DNA from: Paludibacteraceae bacterium
GTDB taxonomy: Bacteria > Bacteroidota > Bacteroidia > Bacteroidales > Paludibacteraceae
Direction of reading: 5' to 3'
NCBI GenBank assembly: GCA_016285885.1
Contig: JAEERP010000001.1
Coordinates: 124,001-188,000 of the forward strand
Length of the DNA stretch: 64,000 bases
Of the stretch, positions 39,601-49,200 are shown piece after piece (position 1 is the first letter of the stretch; each line of letters starts with the position of its first letter). The position numbers and the translations under genes were made by a program. The notes beneath the pieces were generated by a model. The model made no database searches and had not been told where the DNA came from. It worked only from the letters and a program-made list of their open reading frames with translations.

Positions 39601-42471
39601 CTTAGGGGCGTTCGTGAGGCGGGTGCAAACCGCGAACATATTGTAGTAACATCCTTTGGAGAGTTTCGTGGCGGGCAGTTCGGGGGCTTGCGTCAGCTCC
39701 ATGCAGTAATAGAACAAATTGGCGAAGCACCTGTTGTTGGGTATGGTTGTGCTTAGACCCGTGCCGTCGATCAGACTCATCACGCTACCGCTGGCGGCGA
39801 TGGAGCCTGTCATGTTGAACTGCGTGTATGTCTCGTGATCGGAGGAGAAGCCGTTCGGGTTGACTCCTCGCAGCAGAGCCACGTCTCCGGCATGTTCCAG
39901 TACGATGGTCTCACCCTCTTCCAACTCGGTCCAGGTCTCTCCGTTGTCCAGGGAGTACTCCACGTTCGGGGCGCTCATGTTGACGCATTGTATGCCGAAA
40001 GAGGAGGCGTCTTCTTCCGCGGTGAAGGTGAGCAGGTTGATGCCGTCCTCTATGTGCGCCGCGGTCCAATTCGCAGGTATGAAGCTCTCTCCGTACTTCT
40101 CTTCGAGCGCTTTCGGGCAGATGAACGTGCCGGTCGAATCGATGAGGGACATCCACTCCTCCGTTTCCCCCCAAGAGGTGAAACGCACGATGATTTCGGA
40201 GAGCATGCCGCAGCCTGCGAACATTCTTCCGTAGCAGTTCGGGGCCAGTTGTGTGGCGGGCAGTTCGGGCGCTTGGGTTAATTGGGCGCATGATTCAAAC
40301 ATGCCGTAGTAGCAGCCTTCCGTTAGGGTGGTGGCGGGCAGTTCGGGCGCTTTTGTCAGGCTGGAGCATCCGGCGAACAGTTGGGTGAAGCACCACTCTG
40401 TCGGGATGACGGTGCTTTGTCCCAGGTTGTCGATGAGGCTCATCACGCTACCGTTGGCTTCGATGGCGCCGGTCATGACGAACCTTGTGTATTTCTCGGG
40501 GTAGTTGGAGGAGAATCCGTTCGGGTTTTCGCCCCTCAGCAAGACTTTGTCCCCTGCGTGTTCCAGGAAGATGGTGTCGCCCTCTGCCAGTTGGGTCCAA
40601 GACCCGCCGTTGTCCAGGGAATATTGCACGTCAGGATTGTTTCCGCCCGTGCTTTCCAGTGTGAGCGAGGAGCTGTCCGCCGTGGCGGTGAAGGAGAGGT
40701 ATTGGGCGTTAGGGTCTATCACGGCCTCTCCGAAATGTCTGACCGTCCAATCCGCGGGTATCCCGCTTTCCCCGTACTCTTCCGAAAGCTCTTCCGAGCA
40801 GATGAATATACCGGAGGGGGCGACATCCTCCACCCAGGCGTAGTTGAAGCTTGATTCCCATTGTGTGAAATGGACTGTGATCTCGGATAGTTTCTCACAC
40901 TTCGAGAACATGTTATAATAACAATTATATTTCAATGTGGTGGCGGGTAGTTCGGGCGCTTTTGTCAAACTGCTACATCCTTTGAACATGTTGGAGTAGC
41001 AAGAGTACCCCAGTTCGGTGGCAGGCAGTTCGGGCGCTTGTGTCAGGCTGGTGCAGCCTAGGAACATGCTATTGTAGCAGGTTTCCGCAAGGATCGTGGC
41101 GGGTAGCACGGGCGCTTGCGTTAGGCTGGTGCATCCATCGAACATGCCGGAGTAGCAGCTTTTCTCCAGGGTTGTGGCGGGTAGCACGGGTGCTTGCGCC
41201 AGACTGGTACATCCCTCGAACATATGAGAGTAGCACTCCTCTTGGAGACGGGTTGCGGGCAGTTCGGGGGCTTGTGTCAGGTTGGTACATCCCTCGAACA
41301 TGTTTGCGTAACAGCTAATGCTTAGTCCTGTGGCGGGTAGTACGGGCGCTTGTGTCAGGCTGGTGCATCTTTTGAACATGCTCGTATAGCAGCCTTGGGG
41401 TAGTTTCGTGGCGGGCAGTTCGGGCGCTTGTGTCAGGCTGGTGCAATTTAGGAACATGCCGGAGTAGCAGTTGCTATCCAATGTGGTGGCGGGTAGATCA
41501 GGCGCTTGCGTCAGGCTGGTGCATCCCATGAACATGCAGAGATAGCATTTCATGTACAATGAGGTGGCGGGTAGTACGGGTGCTTGCGTCAGGCTGGTGC
41601 AATACTCGAACATGTTCGCATAGCAGTTTAGCTGTAGTTGTGTGGCGGGCAGTTCGGGCGCTTGCGTCAGGCTGGTGCATCCGCTGAACATCGCCTCATA
41701 GCAGAAGTAGCCTAGGCTCGTGGCGGGCAGTTCGGGCGCATGGGTGAGGCTGGCGCAATTTTTGAACATCTCGTTGTAGCATTTATTCTTCAGCGCTGTT
41801 GCAGGCAATTCTGGCGCCGTGACGAGGCTTTCGCAGTCGGTGAACATCTTCGCGTAACAACTGATGCTTAGTTGTGTGGCGGGCAGTTCGGGCGCATGGG
41901 TGAGGTTGGTGCACTCCCTGAACATGGCGAAGTAGCAACTCTCCGTTAGACTCTCCGCAGGTAATGCGGGTGCTTCCGTCAGTTGGGTGCATCTTTCAAA
42001 CATGGAATTGTAGCAGTTGCTTTTTAGTGTCAAGGCGGGCAGTTCCGGCGCATGGGTGAGGCTGGCGCAGTCGGCGAACAATTGCAGGAAACAGTAATCG
42101 TTCGGGATGACTTCGCTTTCGCCCACGCCGTCGAGTAGGCTCATCACGCTACCGCTGGCGGCTATGGAGCCGGTCATTGAGAAACTGGCTTTGTTGTAAT
42201 ATCCTGAGTTGAAGCCGTTTGGATTGTCTCCTTTCAGCAAGCATTTGTCGCCTCTCATGTCCAACGTGACTACATATCCCGTGTCGAGCGTCTGCCACGT
42301 CTCGCCACTGTCCAAGGAGTATTGAAGGTCCGGAACGCTTCCGCTCTCTGTTTTCAGGCTGAACGAGGAGCTGTCCTCCTCTGCCGTGAAAGTTAGGTAA
42401 TTGGCGGCGAGGCTGGTGCGGAAGGCGCACAGTAGCATGATAAGCAATGTAATCCTTTTTAGCATAAACAT
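36691..42471 (-). CDS. Giant CYxxMFxxC-repeat surface protein (1926 aa), four cassettes, T9SS C-terminal domain
   Basis: Four headers; about 43 repeats by eye; C-terminal VEVYNINGQLIHSARGKSPKSHTFTMPVHGIFIVKTGNRNYTVEL. Confidence 0.85.
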   Translation of the reverse strand: MFMLKRITLLIMLLCAFRTSLAANYLTFTAEEDSSSFSLKTESGSVPDLQYSLDSGETWQTLDTGYVVTLDMRGDKCLLKGDNPNGFNSGYYNKASFSMTGSIAASGSVMSLLDGVGESEVIPNDYCFLQLFADCASLTHAPELPALTLKSNCYNSMFERCTQLTEAPALPAESLTESCYFAMFRECTNLTHAPELPATQLSISCYAKMFTDCESLVTAPELPATALKNKCYNEMFKNCASLTHAPELPATSLGYFCYEAMFSGCTSLTQAPELPATQLQLNCYANMFEYCTSLTQAPVLPATSLYMKCYLCMFMGCTSLTQAPDLPATTLDSNCYSGMFLNCTSLTQAPELPATKLPQGCYTSMFKRCTSLTQAPVLPATGLSISCYANMFEGCTNLTQAPELPATRLQEECYSHMFEGCTSLAQAPVLPATTLEKSCYSGMFDGCTSLTQAPVLPATILAETCYNSMFLGCTSLTQAPELPATELGYSCYSNMFKGCSSLTKAPELPATTLKYNCYYNMFSKCEKLSEITVHFTQWESSFNYAWVEDVAPSGIFICSEELSEEYGESGIPADWTVRHFGEAVIDPNAQYLSFTATADSSSLTLESTGGNNPDVQYSLDNGGSWTQLAEGDTIFLEHAGDKVLLRGENPNGFSSNYPEKYTRFVMTGAIEANGSVMSLIDNLGQSTVIPTEWCFTQLFAGCSSLTKAPELPATTLTEGCYYGMFESCAQLTQAPELPATQLAPNCYGRMFAGCGMLSEIIVRFTSWGETEEWMSLIDSTGTFICPKALEEKYGESFIPANWTAAHIEDGINLLTFTAEEDASSFGIQCVNMSAPNVEYSLDNGETWTELEEGETIVLEHAGDVALLRGVNPNGFSSDHETYTQFNMTGSIAASGSVMSLIDGTGLSTTIPNNRCFANLFYYCMELTQAPELPATKLSKGCYYNMFAVCTRLTNAPKLPATKLEANCYQSMFNFCSSLTQAPELPATVMEFSCYEEMFTNCALTKAPELPATQLAVNCYTGMFEECRELTESPAVLPAMTMFKDCYRSMFAYCGLKKAPELPATKMAERCYMNMFDHCENLTEAPELPATELEEQCYEQMFEYCTSLQRAPELPATKLAKYCYMDMFYSCESLTQVPKELPAETLYENCYERMFASCKALTEVPELPATEMKYDCYHSMFSACISLTQAPKLPATILANNCYEGMFSDCSSLREAPELPATSLASNCYKNMFSGCTNLTKAPELPATTLTTNCYDGMFRNCTSLTIAPILPAEKIGSFSYANMYNGCSNLSEITTGILDWNHNNTMDWVAGVAPTGTFICTSELDKEYADNRIPVGWTVKYLEGDCNFLTFTAEEDSSSFSVEHFGQNNPNLKYSLDEGMSWIDLNGGMTIVLEHTGDKVLLKGKNTSGFSQEDDIYSQFKMTGAIAASGSVMSLTDGVGASTSIPNKMCFVYLFSKCKALTQAPELPATELTQGCYSHMFEQCANLTKAPELPAITLDTSCYENMFAQSGLVTAPELPATKLAERCYNNMFKNCKNMTDVPEVLPATSLEKECYKSMFTSCTNLKKTPKLPATELAEMCYMDMFSYCANLKDVSALPATEMAERCYNSMFHACTNLTHAPELPATTLADYCYTDMFSLCTNLAHAPELPATTLANHCYMDMFSQCANLTQAPELPATSLTDYCYYAMFSDCEQLTDTPELPADSLADECYHSMFNGCYRLTKTPALPSPHMKRSCYNKMFANCTGLTALSELPATTLDEDCYKEMFSGCTSLTKAPNLPATELKPGCYKGMFANCSKLSEITVAFSSWDDNSTTDWVVNVAPTGTFICPNQLEEEYADNRIPTTWTTNRGEVPDSSFAEPENLIIWTQDLTLFVSGKQDSVEVYNINGQLIHSARGKSPKSHTFTMPVHGIFIVKTGNRNYTVEL

Positions 42472-42701
42472 CCTTTTAATTCGTTTTAGCGTTAATAAGT
42501 TGTTGCCCTATATACCCTTTGTTCGACATTTTCGTTTGATTGAAAAACCATCTGTCATGTAAATTCATGAGCCATGTCAAATTTAATAATAAAATACATT
42601 CGACCCTATTAAATTGACAATAAAAAACATTCAAATTTTTTTGCGATAAAAATTGATAGGGGATTTGATCACCCGTTTTTTTGGGGCGGTGTTCTATCGA
42701 A

Positions 42702-42867
42702 GAGACGATGTGCATATTGTCTCCACCGCCAACGAATATGCATCCATTGTCCGTGCGGATATTGAGGCGGGGTGTTAATTGTCCGCCCTGGAAGGGCATA
42801 TCATTACCTAGCCCAGGGCAACGCCCTGGGAAAAATGTGAGGAGGTTAAATACGCCCTGAAGGGGCA
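42702..42867 (+). repeat. ~165-bp composite repeat, left copy (direct repeat with 45973-46138)
   Basis: gagacgatgt...ccaccgccaacgaat.tgcatccattgtccgtgcggatattgaggcggggtgttaattgtccgccctg... Confidence 0.85.
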
Positions 42868-42954
42868 AAAGGATGTGGATGGTTGGTTGTTTGTTGCATT
42901 CCACCGTAAAGACGATGTGCACATCGTCTCCACCACCAACCCGCATGTGTTGTC

Positions 42955-43037
42955 CAATTGACTACGTCGAACTAACGTTTCAAAATTCTTAATTCAAAAT
43001 TCTTAATTCTTAATTGACTACGTCGAACTAACGTTTC
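42955..43037 (+). repeat. Two direct copies of AATTGACTACGTCGAACTAACGTTTC
   Basis: Copies at 42956-42981 and 43012-43037; inverted copy at 46156-46181. Confidence 0.85.
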
Positions 43038-43103
43038 TTAATTATCTTCCATCCCTGGGGTATTTATTAATTGGGTTATGTTGCAAATTAGGTCATTAAT
43101 AAA

Positions 43104-43577
43104 TTATTCCCCCCGAAAGAACGGTATCCCTTTTTTCCAGGATTTCCCTTCCTCATTCTTGTACATAATGTAGATTTCAAGAGGAATTTGTGAAGATCTA
43201 AGTAACAATTGTTTTTCGGGAATTTTGAGTTCTCTCCATGTTGGAATGAGTTTACTACCGATGTCCGTCCCGCCTTCTCTCGTTATGTCGTGATGGGTCA
43301 CGTGCTGTCATTCATGATTTTTCACTTGGTCAGAATTGATGACAACGGAATCCGACCCTATATATTTAAGCAGACTTTCCTTCCCCAACTCTGCGTACAT
43401 GAAATCTCTGTCAACAATGGAACCCTTATGCATGGCTTCCCAAAGAGAGCCTGTGCTAATTATCCCATAGTAGATGCTGCCTACATTATAGAACGCATAA
43501 CTCCCTATGAATGTGACAGAATTCAGAATGGTGACGGTTGTCAGTTCGCTACAATCGTGATATTTACAACTTGTTGT
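43104..43577 (-). pseudogene. Decayed fragment of an LRR_5/BspA-like gene
   Basis: Minus strand CSELTTVTILNSVTFIGSYAFYNVGSIYYGIISTGSLWEAMHKGSIVDRDFMYAELGKESLLKYIGSDSVVINSDQ, in-frame TGA at 43310-43308; matches the repeat unit of the 46280-51601 protein. Relationship of the 43104-43301 part is uncertain. Confidence 0.7.
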
Positions 43578-43798
43578 GTATCAGTTAATCTTAATTAAAG
43601 CAGCAAAAAACTGATAATGCTCTGTTGAGCGAATATGGGAAACGTGCAGATATAACGTTTTTAACTATATTTTAATACGGTTTGTTATGTGAATATTGCA
43701 AAAAAATGCTGTTTATAAGGGTATTCTTTGACGGCAGTCCATACACAACATTAGGTTATCTTCACAATTGGTTGTTATCCCATCCTTTTGTGAAATCC

Positions 43799-45130
43799 TT
43801 ACCATGGTAAATCATTTTCAGTCTCATCTTCCGAACCTCCATTTTTTCTAATAAATTTGTATGGTATAGCATTCATGCCAGCAAACGAATCAATGGATTC
43901 AACAGATGGGGTTCGTATATACCTATTATTCAAATCTCGATTAAGATCTAAGGTGTCAATAGCATGAAGTATAACTTCATTGTCTTTTGTAACCGAAAGC
44001 ACATCTTGATACTTGTTAGAGCTCATAAAATTGCGCACTTTTATTGCAATACCATCTTCTATCACCTGAACATGTCTATCTCTCAAAAGTATAACCTTGT
44101 CAAAATATTCTATTACACATCCTTTTGGAATGGTGAACCCCGATATTATTCGTCCAAAGCCATTTATTGTACTATCATTCGTAGCTTGCTTAGTATATTG
44201 GGATAAGGTGAATTCGCCAATTTCGCCTTGCCTATTCCCTTTCAATGTTACCATTACAAGTTTCCCATTCTTCAAATGTACAAATGCGTTAGTTGCACCA
44301 TTGAAACAATATAGTATATCCTCTTTTTTGATACGTGACATTTCAAGCATACTATCCATGCTATGCTGTCTGACGCCAAAGTTACTTATTCTCTTGCCGT
44401 CAGCTCTTTCCCAATACCTTCCGTTTTCATTTTTTACTGTCTCGTACTCATTAGCATAGAAGGAAAAATCTGCCGTATCAGAGTAATTGAAGATATCAAC
44501 TTCTGACCATCCTGTACGTAAAGACCTTTGCTGAATAACATCTCTATCATGAATGAATGTTGGCTTATTGCCATCCATGTCGATAGATTTTGCTATCAAA
44601 CCATCACTATCAGCGGATGCAACAAGTTCTCCGAATTTAGGATTAACGCAGATTATCTTGGACGAGTCAAAACACTTTTCAATTTTTGCGGGATTAAGGT
44701 TATGCCTTGCTGGTCTTAGATTTACTTCATATAAACCTTTACGGCATCCGATAAACATCCTCATGCCATAGATTCTAAAATCTATAGGGAATGATTCGTA
44801 TTCACAAACTGTTGTCATCAAGTCTTCAAAATCTTCCCATTCAAGACGGAACTCTTCATTTGTCAACTGATTCCAATTGCTATATATAGCCTCCTTGACT
44901 CCCGGTATTTTCAGAAATGGTTTTATTTGTTTGCTATAATAGTTTTCATTTCTAAGAAATGCCACTTTTAGCAAGGAAGTTTCACCTTCTATCTTCTTTA
45001 TGGCTTTATTTATAAGCCGTTCATAGGAACCATATACAATTCTTCCATCTTGCAAAACAAAGAAAATATACCCTCCATAAATATAGCAATCAAGGGCTTT
45101 GACTGATATCTTTAGTTGAATAGTTTTCAT
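43799..45130 (-). CDS. Uncharacterised 443-aa protein, second gene of AT-rich pair
   Basis: Overlaps upstream gene by 4 bp; no recognised motif; repetitive beta-rich pattern. Confidence 0.7.
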   Translation of the reverse strand: MKTIQLKISVKALDCYIYGGYIFFVLQDGRIVYGSYERLINKAIKKIEGETSLLKVAFLRNENYYSKQIKPFLKIPGVKEAIYSNWNQLTNEEFRLEWEDFEDLMTTVCEYESFPIDFRIYGMRMFIGCRKGLYEVNLRPARHNLNPAKIEKCFDSSKIICVNPKFGELVASADSDGLIAKSIDMDGNKPTFIHDRDVIQQRSLRTGWSEVDIFNYSDTADFSFYANEYETVKNENGRYWERADGKRISNFGVRQHSMDSMLEMSRIKKEDILYCFNGATNAFVHLKNGKLVMVTLKGNRQGEIGEFTLSQYTKQATNDSTINGFGRIISGFTIPKGCVIEYFDKVILLRDRHVQVIEDGIAIKVRNFMSSNKYQDVLSVTKDNEVILHAIDTLDLNRDLNNRYIRTPSVESIDSFAGMNAIPYKFIRKNGGSEDETENDLPW

Positions 45131-45582
45131 ATCTTACGAGCTAATAATCTTGTATAGTTAGCAATGCTAATCTTTTCTTTTTCCAAAAACTTATCAACCA
45201 TTTCATCAGTAAGTTTGTATTCATCCTTACTAAAAAATGGATAACCATGCCATGCATCATTGACATTCATTGGTGTTTCAAAAATTGCCAATCGTTCTCC
45301 ATCTTGACCTAATATTTCATTGCAATCGTCCAGAAGAGAGAAGATGCCACTTTGATCAATAAACTCATTTGATTCACCTTCAAGAAAGACATCATATTGT
45401 TGAGACTTGTTGAGTGTCCAATGTGTCTTATCCTCATGCTCAGCCTTTTTAGCTTTACGTCCTTTATTATGTGCTTTCTTCACAGGATTATGATATCCCG
45501 CAGGTTGGTAATATTTGTTTCCTGGCGATGGACCATATTTTTTGCCATCAGCCATCGCATGTTTCTTGTATTCGTATGCCAT
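45127..45582 (-). CDS. Uncharacterised 151-aa protein, first gene of AT-rich pair
   Basis: Basic N-terminus (HNKGRKAKKAEHEDK), NDAWHGYPF...YTRLLARKI C-terminus. Confidence 0.7.
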   Translation of the reverse strand: MAYEYKKHAMADGKKYGPSPGNKYYQPAGYHNPVKKAHNKGRKAKKAEHEDKTHWTLNKSQQYDVFLEGESNEFIDQSGIFSLLDDCNEILGQDGERLAIFETPMNVNDAWHGYPFFSKDEYKLTDEMVDKFLEKEKISIANYTRLLARKI

Positions 45583-45627
45583 AGTTTAAAACATTTATTC
45601 GGTCAAATTCTCTCTACCTGCAAAAAT

Positions 45628-45827
45628 TCCTATTGAACCATGTAATCGTGAAAAGATGTTTCATACCATTCGTTTTTTGACAGGCCCTGAGTTTTTTATC
45701 CTTCCCGGCAATCGCAGGAACCCACATGCCCATTGCCGAAATTCGTCCATATATTGAACCGATTCGGCAAATGTATCATTATTTCAATATGATTGCAAAA
45801 ATATGCTGTATAAATTTCACCTTACGG
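45628..45827 (-). repeat. ~195-bp conserved leader repeat, copy 1 (upstream of 45582)
   Basis: Close match to 51624-51822, same orientation relative to downstream gene. Confidence 0.85.
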
Positions 45828-45972
45828 GGTAATTGTTGATTGTTGATAATTGTATTTTGGGGTGAAAAGGTTGTCGATTGTGTCGCCCCGATTAAAAGAA
45901 AACTCCTACGGGGTAGGGGATGTGCGTGTTTGGGGCGGATGTTCGTTTCACTATAGAGATGATGTACACAAG

Positions 45973-46138
45973 AGACGATGTACACATTGTCTCCACCGCC
46001 AACGAATTTGCATCCATTGTCCGTGCGGATATTGAGGCGGGGTGTTAATTGTCCGCCCTGAAAGGGCAACACATTATCTAGCCCAGGGCAACGCCCTGGG
46101 GAAATGTCCGGGGTGTTGATATGCGCCCTGAAGGGGCA
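45973..46138 (+). repeat. ~165-bp composite repeat, right copy
   Basis: See 42702-42867. Confidence 0.85.
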
Positions 46139-46155
46139 TGATAATTATGAATTAT

Positions 46156-46181
46156 GAAACGCTAGTTCGACGTAGTCAATT
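46156..46181 (-). repeat. Inverted copy of AATTGACTACGTCGAACTA(A/G)CGTTTC
   Basis: gaaacgctagttcgacgtagtcaatt. Confidence 0.85.
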
Positions 46182-46210
46182 ATAAATTTTGAATGGCCAT
46201 CCGGTTCAAC

Positions 46211-46238
46211 GTAGAGACGCATGATTATGCGTCTCTAC
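46211..46238. repeat. GTAGAGACGCAT gatt ATGCGTCTCTAC palindromic element
   Basis: 12-bp perfect inverted arms. Confidence 0.85.
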
Positions 46239-46279
46239 AACGGCCGTGCGTCTATGGAATTTATGAATGGCCATTCGGT

Positions 46280-49200
46280 TCATTTGCCCCTACGTACGAT
46301 CACCTTAACCCCGCACACGATGTACACGCCTTCCCGTAGGCCATCCACCGTGGTGAGCCCCTCCGTGTAGGCGACGCTTGCGACCGCCTTGCCGTGTAGG
46401 TCGTAGAGGGTGGCTTTCCTTGCGTGTGCCGAGCGGATGTAAATGGTTCCGTCTACCGCATAGACGGAGATCCCGTCTGGTGTGGCGCGGCGCACGTCTG
46501 GAAGGCTGACCGACGTGTGGGTAGGTTGTAGCTTAGGGTATCCGTCCACCTCGTCGCGCACCCAACGGGCGAAGACGATCTCAGACTGTGCGGCGTTCAT
46601 GGAGTCCACCCAAGCGTTCATGTCCGCCAGGAAGGCATCCGACTTGATGTAGTCCGTCGAGGTTTTGGTCACGCCTTCCCTCTCATTATCATAATTGCAT
46701 ATCACAGAATCTGTGAAACAACGGACACATCGTTCGACTTGGCAGAAAGGACCGGTTTCTTTTTCTTGAGGATATTCATATCTTTTATCCCACGTTATGA
46801 GGGCGGAGGAATAACAGTTCTCTAATTCCGAAGTTCCATGATTATAAGAAGCAATAGCGGCAGCTTGCCATTCGCTTCCCACCACTCCGAGGTTGTAGCA
46901 ATTCATGACTTTTAAGGTCCCTTTCCCATATGCGAGCATTGATGCCGCCCCATAATCGGAATAGCCATACAGTTCCGCTTCACTTCCGCAGTTCAGGATG
47001 GTTGTATTCTCGGCCGAGGCCACAATGGCGGAAACGCAATAACCAGTGATACGGGAATTCTTCACCACGACATTCTGTATGGTGGCATTTTTTGTATTCC
47101 CGAACAATCCTCTATCCCAATGGATGCCTTCTTTATCTGGTGAATCTATGTCATATAAATGCTCGATCGCATGCCCGGCACCATCAAAAACTCCTTCGAA
47201 AGCTATATAATCTTTCCCGTTTTTATTGACTCCGATAGGAATCCAAACGCTATCCTTACACTCTTCGCTGAGGTCGATATCGTTCGCGAGACGTCCGTTG
47301 ATGGCTACTGCTCCTTCGTTCACCACATCGCGGAATTTCGCCAGTTCCGCCCCGTTGTGGATGAGGTAGAAACCATCATCGTCCCGCTCCAGGAAGTTCG
47401 GATCTGTTATTTGCGAAACGGCGACGGTGGTGTCGCTCACGATGTTCTTTCCGTCGAAGTCATTTGAGAAGACATAGGTGCATCCATCGACTGGACAAAC
47501 CGGCAAGTTGATGGTACCATCCAATGAAACCTCTATATTGTTCACTTTCCCCGTAAATCGTACGATATAGCCTTGCGTCGGTTGCAAGTCCACCCCTTCG
47601 AAGCGAGGGAATCCGTCCTCACCCTGCACCCATGGAAGCAATGGAATTGAATCTTTTATTGTCCACCCGTCATATGTCTTCGGATTTTGTGCAACATACT
47701 TGTTCAGCGAATCGGTCACTGATCCGGATAGGAATGCGCTGGAATCCATCTCCTGAACGTTTTCCTCATCATGAAGGTTGATGCCCTCAATCTTTAGGTT
47801 GAAGCAGCTTTTGTATGCCTCATAGATGGAATAGGCTTCCGTAGATATAATAGCTCCTGCATTATAGCAATTCGTTGGATTGCAACAACAATACATTCCG
47901 ACTCCTTTCGCTGTACTTTCGTTGCTGACAATTCTTCCTCTATTGTAACAATTGATAGGTTTTTGAGCATATATTCCATCTGCTGCGTTTTTACCTCCAA
48001 CTACTAATCCATAATTGCTGCAATTAACCAAGGTACTGGCTTTCCCATATAAGTTTAATCCACCTGCGAAATCGGTGCCGATAACAACCCCCTCAAAGTG
48101 ACAATTCACAAGAAGAAGAGGGGAAGTACAGGATGTTATTCCTGCAGCATCAGTTCCTTTCACATAAGCATTCTTTACGGTTAAATTCTCTATATGTCTG
48201 CCGTTTAATAGAGCTATGTAATAGTTTGACCTATTGATGTATAGATTGGTGATGGTATGATTTCCTCCATCGAACATGGCATCACCGAGATTGATAGTTT
48301 CCCAGCTGACAATTTCGCCATTGATGATGCCGCAGACTGGGCTGAGGTCGATGTCGGCGTCAAGTCTTCCGTTCAGGTGGTATCCATTGTGGTTTATATC
48401 CCTATATGTCAAGAGTTCTTGGAGGTTGTGGATGATATAGAAATCTTTGATGATGAGGATGGTGTCAGTTCCCATCAGATAACATACAGTGTCAATACCA
48501 CTAAATGCATCTGTTCCGATTTTGGTAACTGAATTTGGAACAATCAACGATGATAGGCTTGTGCAATTCTTGAATGTTGCAACTCCGATGACGGAGACAG
48601 AGTCCGAGAAGGTAACGGCGGTTATTTTTGTGTTTCCGTAGAATGCGCTGTCACCGATGGTTTTCACTTGCTTAGGAATAACAACAACAGAGTCCATCCC
48701 CGCATATGCGATTAATTTCGTTTTCCCTTCATCCGCGTAGATGAAGTCTCCATCGACAAAACTCCTTTTATGCCGTTTTGCGCCCCATGGACTACCCGTG
48801 GCCGTTCCTGCGTAATAGATCGTCTCAATTCCTGAGAATGTGTTCGCATCAATGGAGGTGACGGAGTTAGGAATGACGACAACAGAAGCAGTGCCTATAT
48901 AAGCGACTAATCTTGTTTTCGCTTCATCCGCATAGACGAAGTCGCCATCGAAAATATCACCTTCGATATGACTTTTTGCGCCCCAAGGACTACCCGTGGC
49001 CGTTCCTGCGTAATAGACAGTCTCAAATCCATTGAAAGTTTTTGTGTCAATGGAGGTGACGGATTTAGAAATGGTAACAGCAGAGTCTGTGCCTATATAA
49101 GCGACTAATTTCGTTTTCGCTTCGTCCGCAAAGACGAAGTCGCCATCGAAAATGTCACCTTTAATGTGCCGTTTTGCGCCCCAAGGACTACCCGTGGCTG

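Noticed and set aside
37356-41318. Numerous 60-150 aa ORFs on both strands within the repeat-protein genes (e.g. 37356-37718, 40381-40854)
   Set aside because: By-products of the repetitive coding sequence read in other frames.
36691-42471. The 78-bp repeats as a CRISPR array
   Set aside because: Periodicity is in frame within a long ORF with conserved protein motif; no short repeat/unique spacer pattern and no cas genes.
43209-43598. 129-aa plus-strand ORF
   Set aside because: Antisense to a recognisable LRR_5 pseudogene fragment.
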